A DNA stretch of 64,000 bases from JBHIYN01 sp041984235 (lineage in GTDB: Bacteria; Pseudomonadota; Gammaproteobacteria; Ga0077536), in NCBI GenBank assembly GCA_041984235.1, contig JBHIYN010000019.1:1-64000 (forward strand), in the 5' to 3' direction. Both the position numbers and the translations under genes were made by a program. This document shows, piece by piece, positions 8,371-17,355 of the stretch (within the stretch, counting starts at the first letter, position 1; every line of letters starts with the position of its first letter). The notes under the pieces are model-generated. The model saw nothing but the letters and a program-made list of their open reading frames with translations, was not told where the DNA came from and searched no databases.

Positions 8371-9843
8371 TCAGAAGCGTTCGAGCTCCGGGTGCGGCAG
8401 CTCGCCGCGATGTACGTGCATGGCGCCGAACTCGGCACAGCGGTTGAGCGTCGGCACGGCCTTGCCGGGATTGAGCAGGGTCTCAGGATCAAAGGCCGCC
8501 TTCAGGGCGTGCATCTGCCCGAGCTCGGCGCCGTTGAACTGGATGCACATCTCGTTCAGCTTCTCCACCCCGACGCCGTGCTCGCCGGTGACCGTGCCGC
8601 CGACCTCGATGCACAGGCGCAGGATGCGGCTGCCCAGCGCCTCGGCGCGCGCGAGCTGGTCGGCGTCGTTGGCATCGAAGGCGATCAGCGGATGCAGGTT
8701 ACCGTCGCCGGCATGGAAGACGTTGGCGACCGGCAGCCCGAACTCGGCGGACAAGGCCCTGATGCGTTCCAGCACCTCGCCCAGCCGGTGCCGCGGAATG
8801 GTGCCGTCCATGCAGAAGTAATCCGGCGCGACGCGGCCCAGCGCGGGGAAGGCGGCCTTGCGGCCGGCCCACAGGCGCAGGCGCTCGTCCTCGTCGCGCG
8901 AGACCTGCTGGCTGGTCGCGCCGGCGTCCGCGAGCAGGCGTCCCACCGCCTCGATCTGGGCCGCGACCTCGGCCGCGTTGCCATCCACCTCGCACAGCAG
9001 GATGGCCTCGGCGTCGGTCGGGTAGCCGGCGCCGCAGAAGGCCTCGGCAACCTCGATGGAAAGCCGGTCCATCATCTCGAGGCCGGCCGGCACGATGCCG
9101 GCGGTGATGATGTCGGCGACCGCCTCGCCGGCACGCTCGACGCTGTCGAAGGCCGCCATCACCACGCGCGCGAGATCCGGCCGCGGCAGCAGCTTCACGG
9201 TCACCTGCATGATGATGCCGAGCAATCCTTCGGAGCCGTGCATCAGCGCCAGCAGGTCGAGGCCGCTGCTGTCCGGCGCCCGGGCGCCCAGCGTCAGCCA
9301 CTCGCCGTCGATGGTCAGCACCTCGAGCTCGAGCACGTTGTGTACCGTGAGCCCGTACTTCAGGCAATGCACACCGCCCGAGTTCTCGGCCACGTTACCG
9401 CCGATCGAGCAGGCGATCTGGGACGAGGGATCGGGCGCGTAGTAAAGGCCGTGTGCGGCGACCGCCTCGCTGATCGCGAGGTTGCGCACGCCGGGCTCTA
9501 CGGTGGCGGTGAGATTGTCGAGATCGATGTCGAGGATTCGATTGAAACGGGCCAGGCTCAGCAGGCAGCCCTGCTCCAGCGGCAGCGCGCCGCCGGACAG
9601 GCCGGTGCCGGCACCGCGTGACACCAGCGGCACACCGTGCTCGGCACAGGTCCGCACCACCCGCTCGACCTGCTCGCGGGTCTCCGGTACCACCACCACG
9701 CGCGGCACCTGGTGGTAGGCGGACAACGCGTCACATTCGTAGGGCCGCTTGGCCTCGCGCGCGGTGAGGCAGGCCGAGGGCGGCAGGAACGCGGCCAGTG
9801 CCGCTTCGAACGCGCCGGGTGCCGTGGCGGCCTCGCTGCTCAT
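8371..9843 (-). CDS. FAD-linked oxidase, GlcD-type (glycolate/D-lactate dehydrogenase subunit)
   Basis: This 490-residue flavoprotein of the FAD_binding_4/FAD-oxidase C family oxidises 2-hydroxy acids such as glycolate or D-lactate. The PCMH FAD-binding region includes VPRVVVVPETREQVE (46-60) and RGAGTGLSGGA (77-87). The C-terminal half carries VFHAGDGNLHP and GGTVTGEHGVG, typical of GlcD. The canonical partners glcE and glcF are not adjacent, so it may pair with subunits elsewhere or act as a stand-alone D-2-hydroxyacid dehydrogenase. It is transcribed alone and converges on tldD. Confidence 0.88.
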   Translation of the reverse strand: MSSEAATAPGAFEAALAAFLPPSACLTAREAKRPYECDALSAYHQVPRVVVVPETREQVERVVRTCAEHGVPLVSRGAGTGLSGGALPLEQGCLLSLARFNRILDIDLDNLTATVEPGVRNLAISEAVAAHGLYYAPDPSSQIACSIGGNVAENSGGVHCLKYGLTVHNVLELEVLTIDGEWLTLGARAPDSSGLDLLALMHGSEGLLGIIMQVTVKLLPRPDLARVVMAAFDSVERAGEAVADIITAGIVPAGLEMMDRLSIEVAEAFCGAGYPTDAEAILLCEVDGNAAEVAAQIEAVGRLLADAGATSQQVSRDEDERLRLWAGRKAAFPALGRVAPDYFCMDGTIPRHRLGEVLERIRALSAEFGLPVANVFHAGDGNLHPLIAFDANDADQLARAEALGSRILRLCIEVGGTVTGEHGVGVEKLNEMCIQFNGAELGQMHALKAAFDPETLLNPGKAVPTLNRCAEFGAMHVHRGELPHPELERF

Positions 9844-9900
9844 GCTCGTGCTCCGCTGGAGTGACGTCAGCGGCAGTGTACGCCGGCGCTGCGGCGCGGC

Positions 9901-11124
9901 CTACTCGTCGAACTCGTAGTCCGCCGGGATGACGACCACGCCGGACGGCGTCAGGGTGAAGCGGCGCGCGTCGCTCTCCGCATCGAAACCAATCTGCTCG
10001 CCGGGCGGGATCTGCACCGCGCGATCACAGATGCAGCGGCGTAACTGCGAGCCCTCGCCGACGCGCACGTCGGAAAACAGGATCGAATCCTCGACCGTGG
10101 CGCCGTCGTCGATGTAGACGCGATTGCCGAGCACGCTGTGGTTGACGCCGCCGCCGGCGATGACGGTGCCGCCGGAGACGATGGAATTGACGCAGATACC
10201 CTCGTTGCAGGAGCGCCCCGGGACCGTGCGTGCCGGGGGCCGCTGGGTCTGGTGGGTGCGGATGGCCCAGTCGGCCTGGTAGAGGTCCAGCGGCGGCTCC
10301 AGCTCCAGCAGGTCCATGTTGCCTTCGTAGTAGGCATCCAGAGAGTCAAGCCGGCGCCAGTAGCGATCCTGGGTTACGCGGCCCGAGGTGCCGCCGAAGC
10401 GATAGGCGCTGACGCGCCCGCTCTGTGCCAGGTGGCGCCCGACCAGCGCGGCGAGCCCCAGCGGTGACGGCGGCTGGCCGTCGAGGGTCTCCAGCAGCTC
10501 GAGCAGCTTGCTGCGCCGGAATACGCTGACCTGCATGGGCCACAATAACTTGTCATCGTCTCCACCCGGCTGGCGATCGGGATGCACGGCGCTGACCACG
10601 TCACCATCGACTTCCAGCGCAACGCGGAAATTGGCGCTGCCGGCGTTCATCGCCGGCACCGCGGCGATGGTGACATCGGCTTTCTGCGCCGCATGCCAGG
10701 CGAGCACGGCGGCGTAGTCCATGCGGTAAATCTGCTCGCCGGAGAGCAGGATGATGTTCTCTTCACGGGCACCGTCGAGCAGGTAACGATTCTTGTACAG
10801 GGCATCGGCGACGCCGGCGTAGGTCGACATGGTCTGCCCGATCGGCGGCGTCACCGGGATGATGAACTCACCCAGGTCGGTATTGAAGATCGACCAGCCG
10901 TCGCGCAGGTGGTTGTGCAGCGACAAGGCGTTGTACTGCGTCAGCACCATGATCCGCCGCAGGCCCGAATGGAGGCAGTTGGTGAGGGCGAAATCGATGA
11001 TGCGGTAGCTGCCACCGAACGGCATCGCCGCGGCCGCGCGACGCGCGGTCAGGGGTTCGAGTGCATGTCCGTCGCCGATGGTCAGCACCATCGCAAGCGT
11101 ATCGTTCAGGTCGGATATCAGCAT
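9901..11124 (-). CDS. GlgC-family protein with degenerate nucleotidyltransferase site
   Basis: This 407-residue protein aligns along its whole length with ADP-glucose pyrophosphorylase. Shared features are FGGSYRIIDFALTNCLHSG (36-54), ADALYKNRY, YWRRLDSLDAYY, the IRT segment and a C-terminal left-handed beta-helix (VNSIVSGGTVIAGG and RRCICDRAVQIP). The signature residues are altered. The GGxGTRLxxLT loop reads IGDGHALEPLT (16-26). RAKPAV reads RRAAAAM (28-34), losing the lysine. The GDHIY catalytic aspartate is Glu in SGEQIY (128-133). The EKP region reads HPDRQP. It may be a regulatory or sugar-binding paralogue, like GlgD or plant large subunits. The ATG at 11124 is chosen because homology begins there. 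Other glycogen genes are absent nearby. Confidence 0.8.
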   Translation of the reverse strand: MLISDLNDTLAMVLTIGDGHALEPLTARRAAAAMPFGGSYRIIDFALTNCLHSGLRRIMVLTQYNALSLHNHLRDGWSIFNTDLGEFIIPVTPPIGQTMSTYAGVADALYKNRYLLDGAREENIILLSGEQIYRMDYAAVLAWHAAQKADVTIAAVPAMNAGSANFRVALEVDGDVVSAVHPDRQPGGDDDKLLWPMQVSVFRRSKLLELLETLDGQPPSPLGLAALVGRHLAQSGRVSAYRFGGTSGRVTQDRYWRRLDSLDAYYEGNMDLLELEPPLDLYQADWAIRTHQTQRPPARTVPGRSCNEGICVNSIVSGGTVIAGGGVNHSVLGNRVYIDDGATVEDSILFSDVRVGEGSQLRRCICDRAVQIPPGEQIGFDAESDARRFTLTPSGVVVIPADYEFDE

Positions 11125-11301
11125 GCTCTGGGGGGTCCGTTCTCGAAAGGGCGTTGAACTGTCGCGATGGCGGCGCGCCGCGGGCCGGCCTGGCACGGCG
11201 CCGGCGGGCAGTCCGCAAAAAACGTCGCGCCGGCGGGCGCCTGCCGCAATAGCTAAGGGGGCGAAGGGGAAAACCGCGACCGGACTGCCGTCGGGGCGCG
11301 C

Positions 11302-11307
11302 ATTATA
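11302..11307 (-). promoter_or_regulatory. Candidate -10 element for the GlgC-like gene
   Basis: The minus strand reads TATAAT here, 178 bases upstream of the GlgC-like ATG. No strong -35 is visible at 17 bases. The 304-base intergenic stretch 11125-11428 otherwise holds the divergent rng promoter candidate and a partial REP-like match (AAAAGGGACGGTC near 11326-11338). Confidence 0.4.
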
Positions 11308-11373
11308 CGCTTGCGGGTGCGCGTGAAAAGGGACGGTCGGGCGACGTGCTGGCGGCGTGTTGCAACGCACCGT

Positions 11374-11379
11374 TATAAT
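11374..11379 (+). promoter_or_regulatory. Candidate -10 element for rng
   Basis: A perfect TATAAT lies 50 bases upstream of the rng ATG on the plus strand. The matching -35 is weak. Its position in the divergent gap fits a promoter for rng and possibly yhdP. Confidence 0.45.
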
Positions 11380-11428
11380 GGATCGCCCGTCGGCACGCTG
11401 AACTCACCTCCCCGGCAGCATTCCTCGC

Positions 11429-12964
11429 ATGGCGGAAGAATTCCTCGTCAACATCACGCCCCAGGAGACCCGGGTCGCCGTCATCGAGAACGGCGTGCTG
11501 CAGGAACTCGCCATCGAGCGCTCGCGTAACCGCGGCCTGGTCGGCAACATCTACCGCGGCACCGTGCGCCGCGTGCTGCCCGGTATGGGTGCCGCGTTCC
11601 TCGATATCGGCCTGGAGCGCACCGCCTTTCTGCACGTCGCCGACATCGGACCGCGGCGCGATCCGGACGCCACCGAGGAGCTGACCATCGAGCGCGCGGT
11701 GCACGAGGGCCAGGAACTGGTCGTGCAGGTGACCAAGGATCCGATCGGCAGCAAGGGCGCTCGCCTCACCACCCAGATCAGCGTGCCGTCGCGCTACCTC
11801 GTGTACATGCCGGGGGCGAGTACGGTCGGCATTTCCCAGCGCATCGAGGACGAGGCCGAGCGCCAGCGCCTGCGCCAGCTCATCGTCGAGCTGCGGCCCG
11901 GCCTGCGCGCGCTCGAAGAGCTGGCCACCACCGTCGAGCTGTCGCGCCTGGGCCAGGGCAACAGCGGCAACGGGGACGCGCCGTGCGCGGGCGGCTTCAT
12001 TGCCCGCACCGCCGCCGAAGGCGTGCAGCGCGACGAGCTCGCCGCCGACATGATCTTCCTCGAGCGCCTGTGGCAATCGATCGAGGAGCGCCTCGACGGC
12101 GCGCGCGCGCCGGCACTGATCTACGAGGATCTGCCCCTGCTGTTGCGCACCATCCGCGACATCTCGCTCGCTACGGTGGACAAGGTGCGCATCGACTCGA
12201 CCGAGAACTTCGCGCGCGTGAGCGAATTCGCCGCCGAGTTCACGCCCGACCTGGTGCCGCGCCTGGAACACTACGTCGGCGAACGTCCGATCCTCGATCT
12301 CTACTCCACCGAGGACGAGATCGACCGCGCCCTGCAACGCAAGGTCGACCTCAAGTCCGGCGGGCACCTGGTCATCGACCAGACCGAGGCGATGACCACC
12401 ATCGACGTCAATACCGGCGGCTTCGTCGGCCATCGCAACCTCGAGGAAACCATCTTCAAGACCAATCTCGAGGCGACCCAGGCGATCGCACGGCAGCTTC
12501 GCCTGCGCAATCTCGGTGGCATCATCATTGTCGACTTCATCGACATGACCGACCCCGAGCATCAGCGCCAGGTGCTGCGCGCACTGGAGAAGAACCTGGA
12601 CCGCGACCACGCCAAGACCTCGGTCTCGGAAGTCACCTCGCTGGGCCTGGTGCAGATCACCCGCAAGCGCACCCGCGAAAGCCTGGAGCACGTGCTGTGC
12701 GAAGCCTGCCCGACCTGCGAGGGTCGCGGTTCGGTACGCACCGCGGAAACCGCCTGTTACGAGATCTTCCGCGAGATCCTGCGCGAGGCGCGCCAGTTCG
12801 ACGCCCAGAGCCTGCTCGTGGTGGCGTCGCCGGAAGTGGTCGACCGCATGCTCGACGAGGAATCCAACAGCATCGCCGAGCTCGAGGAATTCGTCCGTGT
12901 ACCGATACGCTTCCAGGCGGAATCGGCCTATACCCAGGAACAATACGACGTCGTCCTGCTCTGA
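11429..12964 (+). CDS. rng: Ribonuclease G
   Basis: This 511-residue endoribonuclease is involved in 16S rRNA 5' maturation and mRNA decay. The N-terminal S1 domain includes NIYRGTVRRVLPGMGAAFLD. The RNase E/G catalytic Mg2+ aspartates are in IDVNTGGFVG (Asp326) and IIIVDFIDM (Asp369), 43 residues apart as in RNase E. The zinc-link cysteines follow in CPTC (427-430). There is no long C-terminal scaffold, so it is RNase G rather than RNase E. It is followed by yhdP, the conserved gammaproteobacterial order. Confidence 0.96.
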   Translation: MAEEFLVNITPQETRVAVIENGVLQELAIERSRNRGLVGNIYRGTVRRVLPGMGAAFLDIGLERTAFLHVADIGPRRDPDATEELTIERAVHEGQELVVQVTKDPIGSKGARLTTQISVPSRYLVYMPGASTVGISQRIEDEAERQRLRQLIVELRPGLRALEELATTVELSRLGQGNSGNGDAPCAGGFIARTAAEGVQRDELAADMIFLERLWQSIEERLDGARAPALIYEDLPLLLRTIRDISLATVDKVRIDSTENFARVSEFAAEFTPDLVPRLEHYVGERPILDLYSTEDEIDRALQRKVDLKSGGHLVIDQTEAMTTIDVNTGGFVGHRNLEETIFKTNLEATQAIARQLRLRNLGGIIIVDFIDMTDPEHQRQVLRALEKNLDRDHAKTSVSEVTSLGLVQITRKRTRESLEHVLCEACPTCEGRGSVRTAETACYEIFREILREARQFDAQSLLVVASPEVVDRMLDEESNSIAELEEFVRVPIRFQAESAYTQEQYDVVLL

Positions 12965-13052
12965 GCCATCGATGTTCGGCCATTCCCGCGCAACAGGCTC
13001 CGAGTCCGCACCCGTGCGGCGCCCGCCACCCTGCGCGCGCGCCTGAGCAGAC

Positions 13053-16000
13053 GTGCGCAAACTGCTCGCCACCGCCGTCGACTCGCTGTGGGCGGCCTTC
13101 GCCGCGGTGCTCATCGCCGCCGCCGCGCTGGTCACGGTGGTGCGCCTGCTGCTGCCGGAGATCGGCACGCAGCGCGACCAGATCGCGGCCTGGATCAGCG
13201 ACACCGTCGGCCGCCCGGCGATGGTCGGCGACATCGAGGCGAGCTGGAGCGGCTGGGCGCCGCGTATCAGCGTGCGCGACATCGCCTTTCTCGATCCCGC
13301 CCGGTCCAGCGAGCTGGTGCGCTTCGAACGCGCCACCATCAACATCGCTCCGCTGGGCTCGCTGTTCAGCGGCTCGCTCAAACCCAAGAGCCTGATTCTC
13401 TCCGGCGTCGCGCTGACCTTGCTGCGCCACGAGGACGGACGATTTACCGTCGCCGGCATGCCGCCGCCCAAGGCGCCGATCATCAAGTGGCTGGCGCGCC
13501 AGGACAGCTTCGCCATCACCGAGGCCGATCTCACCATCATCGACCAGCGGCGCTCCGAGAGCTTTGCGCTTGCCGACCTCGCCCTGACCGTGCGCGATCG
13601 CGACGGCCGCAAGACCATCGCCGGCAACGTTGCCCTGCCCGCCGCCATCGGCCGGCGCCTGAGCTTCTCCTTCCGCGCCGACGGCGACCCGCTCGGGCAG
13701 GACTGGGACGGCAACGTGGATTTCCGCCTCGAAGGGATACACAGCAGTTATCTCGCGACGCAGTTCGGATGGCGCGACGGCGCGCCGCCGGCAGCCCGCA
13801 TCGACGTCGACGGCTGGTCGCGCTGGCAGGACGCGCGCCTGCACGAGCTGCGTTTCGATCTCACCGCACACACGGACGCAACCGGTCCCGCCGACGCTGC
13901 GCCACTGCTCAGCATGCGCGCACTGCTCAGCCGGCGCGCGCGCGGCTGGCGCCTCGACGTTGCCGATATCGCGCTGCCGCGGCTCGCGCGCGGCACCGTG
14001 CAGCCCCGCTTCAGCGCCGCCTGGCACCGCGAGGACGGCGTGGCGCAGGCCCTCGCGCTGCGCGGCGAGGGCCTGCCACTGGAGCCGCTGGCGCTGCTCG
14101 CGGCCGGGCTCGCGCCCCTGGATCCGCGCACCCGCGACCGGCTGCACGCGCTCGGCACCAGCGGCACGGCGCGCACGCTCAGTGCCGCGTGGCTGCGACA
14201 CGCGGCGCCGGAAGCGACCTGGTTCGCCGATGCCGAGCTGGAGCGGGTTGCCAGTGACAGCCATGGCGCCTGGCCGGGCGTCAGCGGGCTGGATACGACG
14301 GTGTCGGTGCGCCGTGACGGCGGACGCGTCGCGTTCCAGCACGCCGCGTTCAAGCTCGCCCACGACCGCCGCCTGGTGGAAACCGTCGACGTCGACGCGC
14401 TGGACGGATCGCTGACCTGGCGCCGCCGCCCCGACGGCAGCGTCGACCTCGCCTTCGACACCCTGCGCGGCGAAGTGGAAGGCCTCGCATTCGCACTCAC
14501 CGGCAGCGTCGAGGATGCGCTCGGCGAGGGGCGCAGTGCCGATCTCGCGCTCGACGTCCCGCACGCCGCCGCCGCCCGCGTCCACCACCTGATTCCGCAC
14601 GACGTACTGCCGCCGCGCGGCGAGCAATGGGTACGCCACGTGCTCGCGGGAGGTCGCCTCGCTGACGGCCGCATGGTGCTGCGCGGTCCGTTGGCCCGTT
14701 TTCCGTTCCGCGCCGGCGAGGGCACCTTCGCGCTCGACTTCGACGTCGTCGACGGCGAACTGGAATACTCGACGCGCTGGCCGGCCGCGCACGACGTGCA
14801 GGGTCGTGTCAGCGCCCGCGGCGCGCGCATCGCCATGCAGGTGGAGAAGGCCGACGTGCGCGGCGCCACAATCAGTTCGGCGGACATCGTCATGCCCGAT
14901 CTGTTCGTGCGCGAGCGCCTGGTCACCATCAGCGGCTCCGCGCGCGGTCCGGCCGGCAGCGCGACCGCCATCGTCATGTCCAGCCCGCTGCGCCGGGGCC
15001 GCGCGGCGCGCCTCGCCGAGGTCGACATCGGTGGCGACATCGAAGTCGCGCTCGACATGAACATCGCGTTGTATCCGGGCGGGCCGCGCGAGGTCCTCGG
15101 CCAGGCACGCCTCGACGGCAACCGGATCGAGGCGCCCAAACTCAGGATCGCGCTGGACGACGTCAGCGGAACGGTCAGCTTCACGCGCGGCGACTGGTAC
15201 GGCGAAGGGCTGACCGCGACGTTCGAGGGCACCCCGGTCGGCCTGGTCGTCAACGGCGGGCTCGACGATCCCAACTACGACAGCGAGTTCCGCATGACCG
15301 GGACCTCGCCGGCGGCGCGCGTGCTCGCCTACCTCCAGCGCTTCTCACCGCCGCTGTACGGCTGGCTGGCCAGCAACCGCAGCCTGGACGCCCTGCAGGG
15401 TGAACTGCCCTGGAAGGCGGTGCTGACTCTGCCCACTGCGAGCGCGGACGGTACCGTCCCGCCGCGCCGCCTGAGCCTGGAATCGACCCTCGCCGGTCTC
15501 GATGTCGATCTGCCGTGGCCGTTCGGCAAGCGCTCGGCGGAGCGCAAGCCGCTGCGCGTGGACCTGGCGCTGGACCAGGGCATCGCGCTGGCCACGCGCA
15601 TCGACTTCGGCGACACCCTGGATGCCGAGATCGCCGCCCGCCGCGGCGCCGACGGGCGCGCGGTCATCGAGCGCGTCGAAGTGCAGTTCGGCACCCTGGC
15701 GCCGCACTTCACCGGCGCGCCCGGCATCACCCTGGGCGGCTACATCGCGCAGCTGCCGCTGAGCGAATGGACCGGCTTCCTGTCCCGCGCCGCGCCGCGC
15801 CGTGGCTCCCAGCTCGATGGCCTGCCGTTGCGCTTCGACGTGCAGGTGAGTGAGTTGGCACTGCTCGGACAACGCCTGGCCGACGTGCGCCTGCGCGGAA
15901 CCCGCGATGCCACCGCCTGGAACGTCACCCTGGCCAGCCTGCACAGCAACGGGCGCGTGGTCGTGCCGCGGAATTTTGCCGCCGGCACGCTGGTCATCGA

Positions 16001-16883
16001 TCTCGACAGCCTGCGCCTGGACAAGCCGCAAGATCTCGCTGCCGGCAACGACCCGCCTGACCCGCGCCGTATCCCCCCGCTCGAGCTCAGCGCCGGCACC
16101 TTCGCCTTCGGCGACGTCGAGCTAGGCAGCGCGCGCATCAGTACGCGCCGCCGTGATGACGGCCTGGTACTGGAGCGTCTCGAATTTCGCGACGCCGGGT
16201 TCAGCCTCGACGCCGGCGGCGAGTGGCGCATCGACGGCAACGTGCAGAGCAGCCATTTCCGCATCGACGTCGATGCCGCGTCGCTCGCCGGCCTGCTCGA
16301 CCGCTTCGGCTACAGCGTGGCCAACATCGAGGCGGGCGACACGCAGATCGGGATCGATGCGCACTGGCCCGGCACCCCGGCAGATTTCCGCCTCGAGCAG
16401 CTCGACGGCAGCCTCGAGCTGCACGTCGCCGACGGCCGCTTCCTCGACATCGAGCCCGGTGGCGGCCGGCTGTTCGGCCTGCTCAGCCTGCAGGCGCTGC
16501 CGCGTCGCCTGTCACTCGACTTCGACGACCTGTTCGGCAAGGGCTTTGCCTTCGATCGCATCGACGGCGAGTTCGAACTGGACCGGGGCAACGCCTATAC
16601 CAACAGCCTGCTGCTGGACGGCCCGGCCGCGCGCATCGACGTCTCGGGACGCACCGGTCTGACCGACAAGGACTACGATCAGCACGTCGTGGTCACGCCC
16701 GCCCTGTCGAGCAGCATCCCGGTAGCCGGCGCCCTGTTCGGCCCCATCGGGGTCGGCGCCGGGGCCGTGTACTTCCTCGGCCAGAAGATGTTCAAGTCGA
16801 TTCCGGAGCAGATCAATCGCTTTCTCAGCCGTGAGTACCAGATCACCGGCTCCTGGGAAAATCCCTCCATCGAGCGTATCTGA
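13053..16883 (+). CDS. yhdP: YhdP family AsmA-like protein
   Basis: This 1276-residue envelope-spanning protein belongs to the AsmA-like group implicated in phospholipid transport between inner and outer membranes. A single N-terminal membrane helix (about 10-33) is followed by a long beta-rich periplasmic region, matching the usual length of about 1270. The C-terminus (GAVYFLGQKMFKSIPEQINR, then EYQITGSWENPSIERI) is typical. The GTG at 13053 is the best start: it gives the helix directly and lies 88 bases after rng. A purine-rich gagcag precedes it. The neighbouring rng supports the assignment. Confidence 0.92.
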   Translation: MRKLLATAVDSLWAAFAAVLIAAAALVTVVRLLLPEIGTQRDQIAAWISDTVGRPAMVGDIEASWSGWAPRISVRDIAFLDPARSSELVRFERATINIAPLGSLFSGSLKPKSLILSGVALTLLRHEDGRFTVAGMPPPKAPIIKWLARQDSFAITEADLTIIDQRRSESFALADLALTVRDRDGRKTIAGNVALPAAIGRRLSFSFRADGDPLGQDWDGNVDFRLEGIHSSYLATQFGWRDGAPPAARIDVDGWSRWQDARLHELRFDLTAHTDATGPADAAPLLSMRALLSRRARGWRLDVADIALPRLARGTVQPRFSAAWHREDGVAQALALRGEGLPLEPLALLAAGLAPLDPRTRDRLHALGTSGTARTLSAAWLRHAAPEATWFADAELERVASDSHGAWPGVSGLDTTVSVRRDGGRVAFQHAAFKLAHDRRLVETVDVDALDGSLTWRRRPDGSVDLAFDTLRGEVEGLAFALTGSVEDALGEGRSADLALDVPHAAAARVHHLIPHDVLPPRGEQWVRHVLAGGRLADGRMVLRGPLARFPFRAGEGTFALDFDVVDGELEYSTRWPAAHDVQGRVSARGARIAMQVEKADVRGATISSADIVMPDLFVRERLVTISGSARGPAGSATAIVMSSPLRRGRAARLAEVDIGGDIEVALDMNIALYPGGPREVLGQARLDGNRIEAPKLRIALDDVSGTVSFTRGDWYGEGLTATFEGTPVGLVVNGGLDDPNYDSEFRMTGTSPAARVLAYLQRFSPPLYGWLASNRSLDALQGELPWKAVLTLPTASADGTVPPRRLSLESTLAGLDVDLPWPFGKRSAERKPLRVDLALDQGIALATRIDFGDTLDAEIAARRGADGRAVIERVEVQFGTLAPHFTGAPGITLGGYIAQLPLSEWTGFLSRAAPRRGSQLDGLPLRFDVQVSELALLGQRLADVRLRGTRDATAWNVTLASLHSNGRVVVPRNFAAGTLVIDLDSLRLDKPQDLAAGNDPPDPRRIPPLELSAGTFAFGDVELGSARISTRRRDDGLVLERLEFRDAGFSLDAGGEWRIDGNVQSSHFRIDVDAASLAGLLDRFGYSVANIEAGDTQIGIDAHWPGTPADFRLEQLDGSLELHVADGRFLDIEPGGGRLFGLLSLQALPRRLSLDFDDLFGKGFAFDRIDGEFELDRGNAYTNSLLLDGPAARIDVSGRTGLTDKDYDQHVVVTPALSSSIPVAGALFGPIGVGAGAVYFLGQKMFKSIPEQINRFLSREYQITGSWENPSIERI

Positions 16884-16893
16884 GGCCGCCGTC

Positions 16894-17355
16894 ATGACGC
16901 AGGAGATCTGGAAGCCGCACGTGGTCACCGCGACCGTCATCGAACGGGACGGGCACTATCTCTGCGTCGAGGAGGAGATCGACGGGCGGCGCGTGTTCAA
17001 CCAGCCCGCCGGACATCTCGACCCGGGGGAAACTCTGCTCGACGCCGCCGTGCGCGAAACCCTGGAGGAGACCGCCTGGCAGGTACGTCTCGACGCGCTG
17101 CTCGGGGTCTACCTGATGGAAACCGAGATTCCCGGCAAGACCTTCGTGCGCTTCTGCTTCGCCGCCACCGCGCTGGCGCACGATCCCGGCCGTACCCTCG
17201 ACAAGGAGATCGTCGCCACTCACTGGTTGTCGCGTGACGACCTCGCCGCCCGCGCGGCGCGCCTGCGCTCGCCGCTGGTACTGGAAGCGATCGATGCCTT
17301 CGAGCGCGGCGCGCGCTACCCGCTGGACCTGCTGCATGCCAGTCTGCGCGACTGA
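16894..17355 (+). CDS. nudJ: NUDIX hydrolase NudJ-like
   Basis: This 153-residue protein carries a Nudix box at about 40-62 (GHLDPGETLLDAAVRETLEE). The usual glycine after EEx is alanine (EETAW). It resembles NudJ, a phosphatase acting on HMP-pyrophosphate and nucleoside di/triphosphates. As in Escherichia coli, it lies directly before mnmA; here the two reading frames overlap by about 20 bases. It begins 10 bases after the yhdP stop. The ATG at 16894 gives the expected N-terminus KPHVVTATVIERDG. Confidence 0.9.
   Translation: MTQEIWKPHVVTATVIERDGHYLCVEEEIDGRRVFNQPAGHLDPGETLLDAAVRETLEETAWQVRLDALLGVYLMETEIPGKTFVRFCFAATALAHDPGRTLDKEIVATHWLSRDDLAARAARLRSPLVLEAIDAFERGARYPLDLLHASLRD

Noticed and set aside
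11303..14792. Overlapping 803- and 711-codon minus-strand frames across rng and yhdP
   Set aside because: Both are antisense to genes with strong motifs; composition is compatible with a third-position GC artefact.
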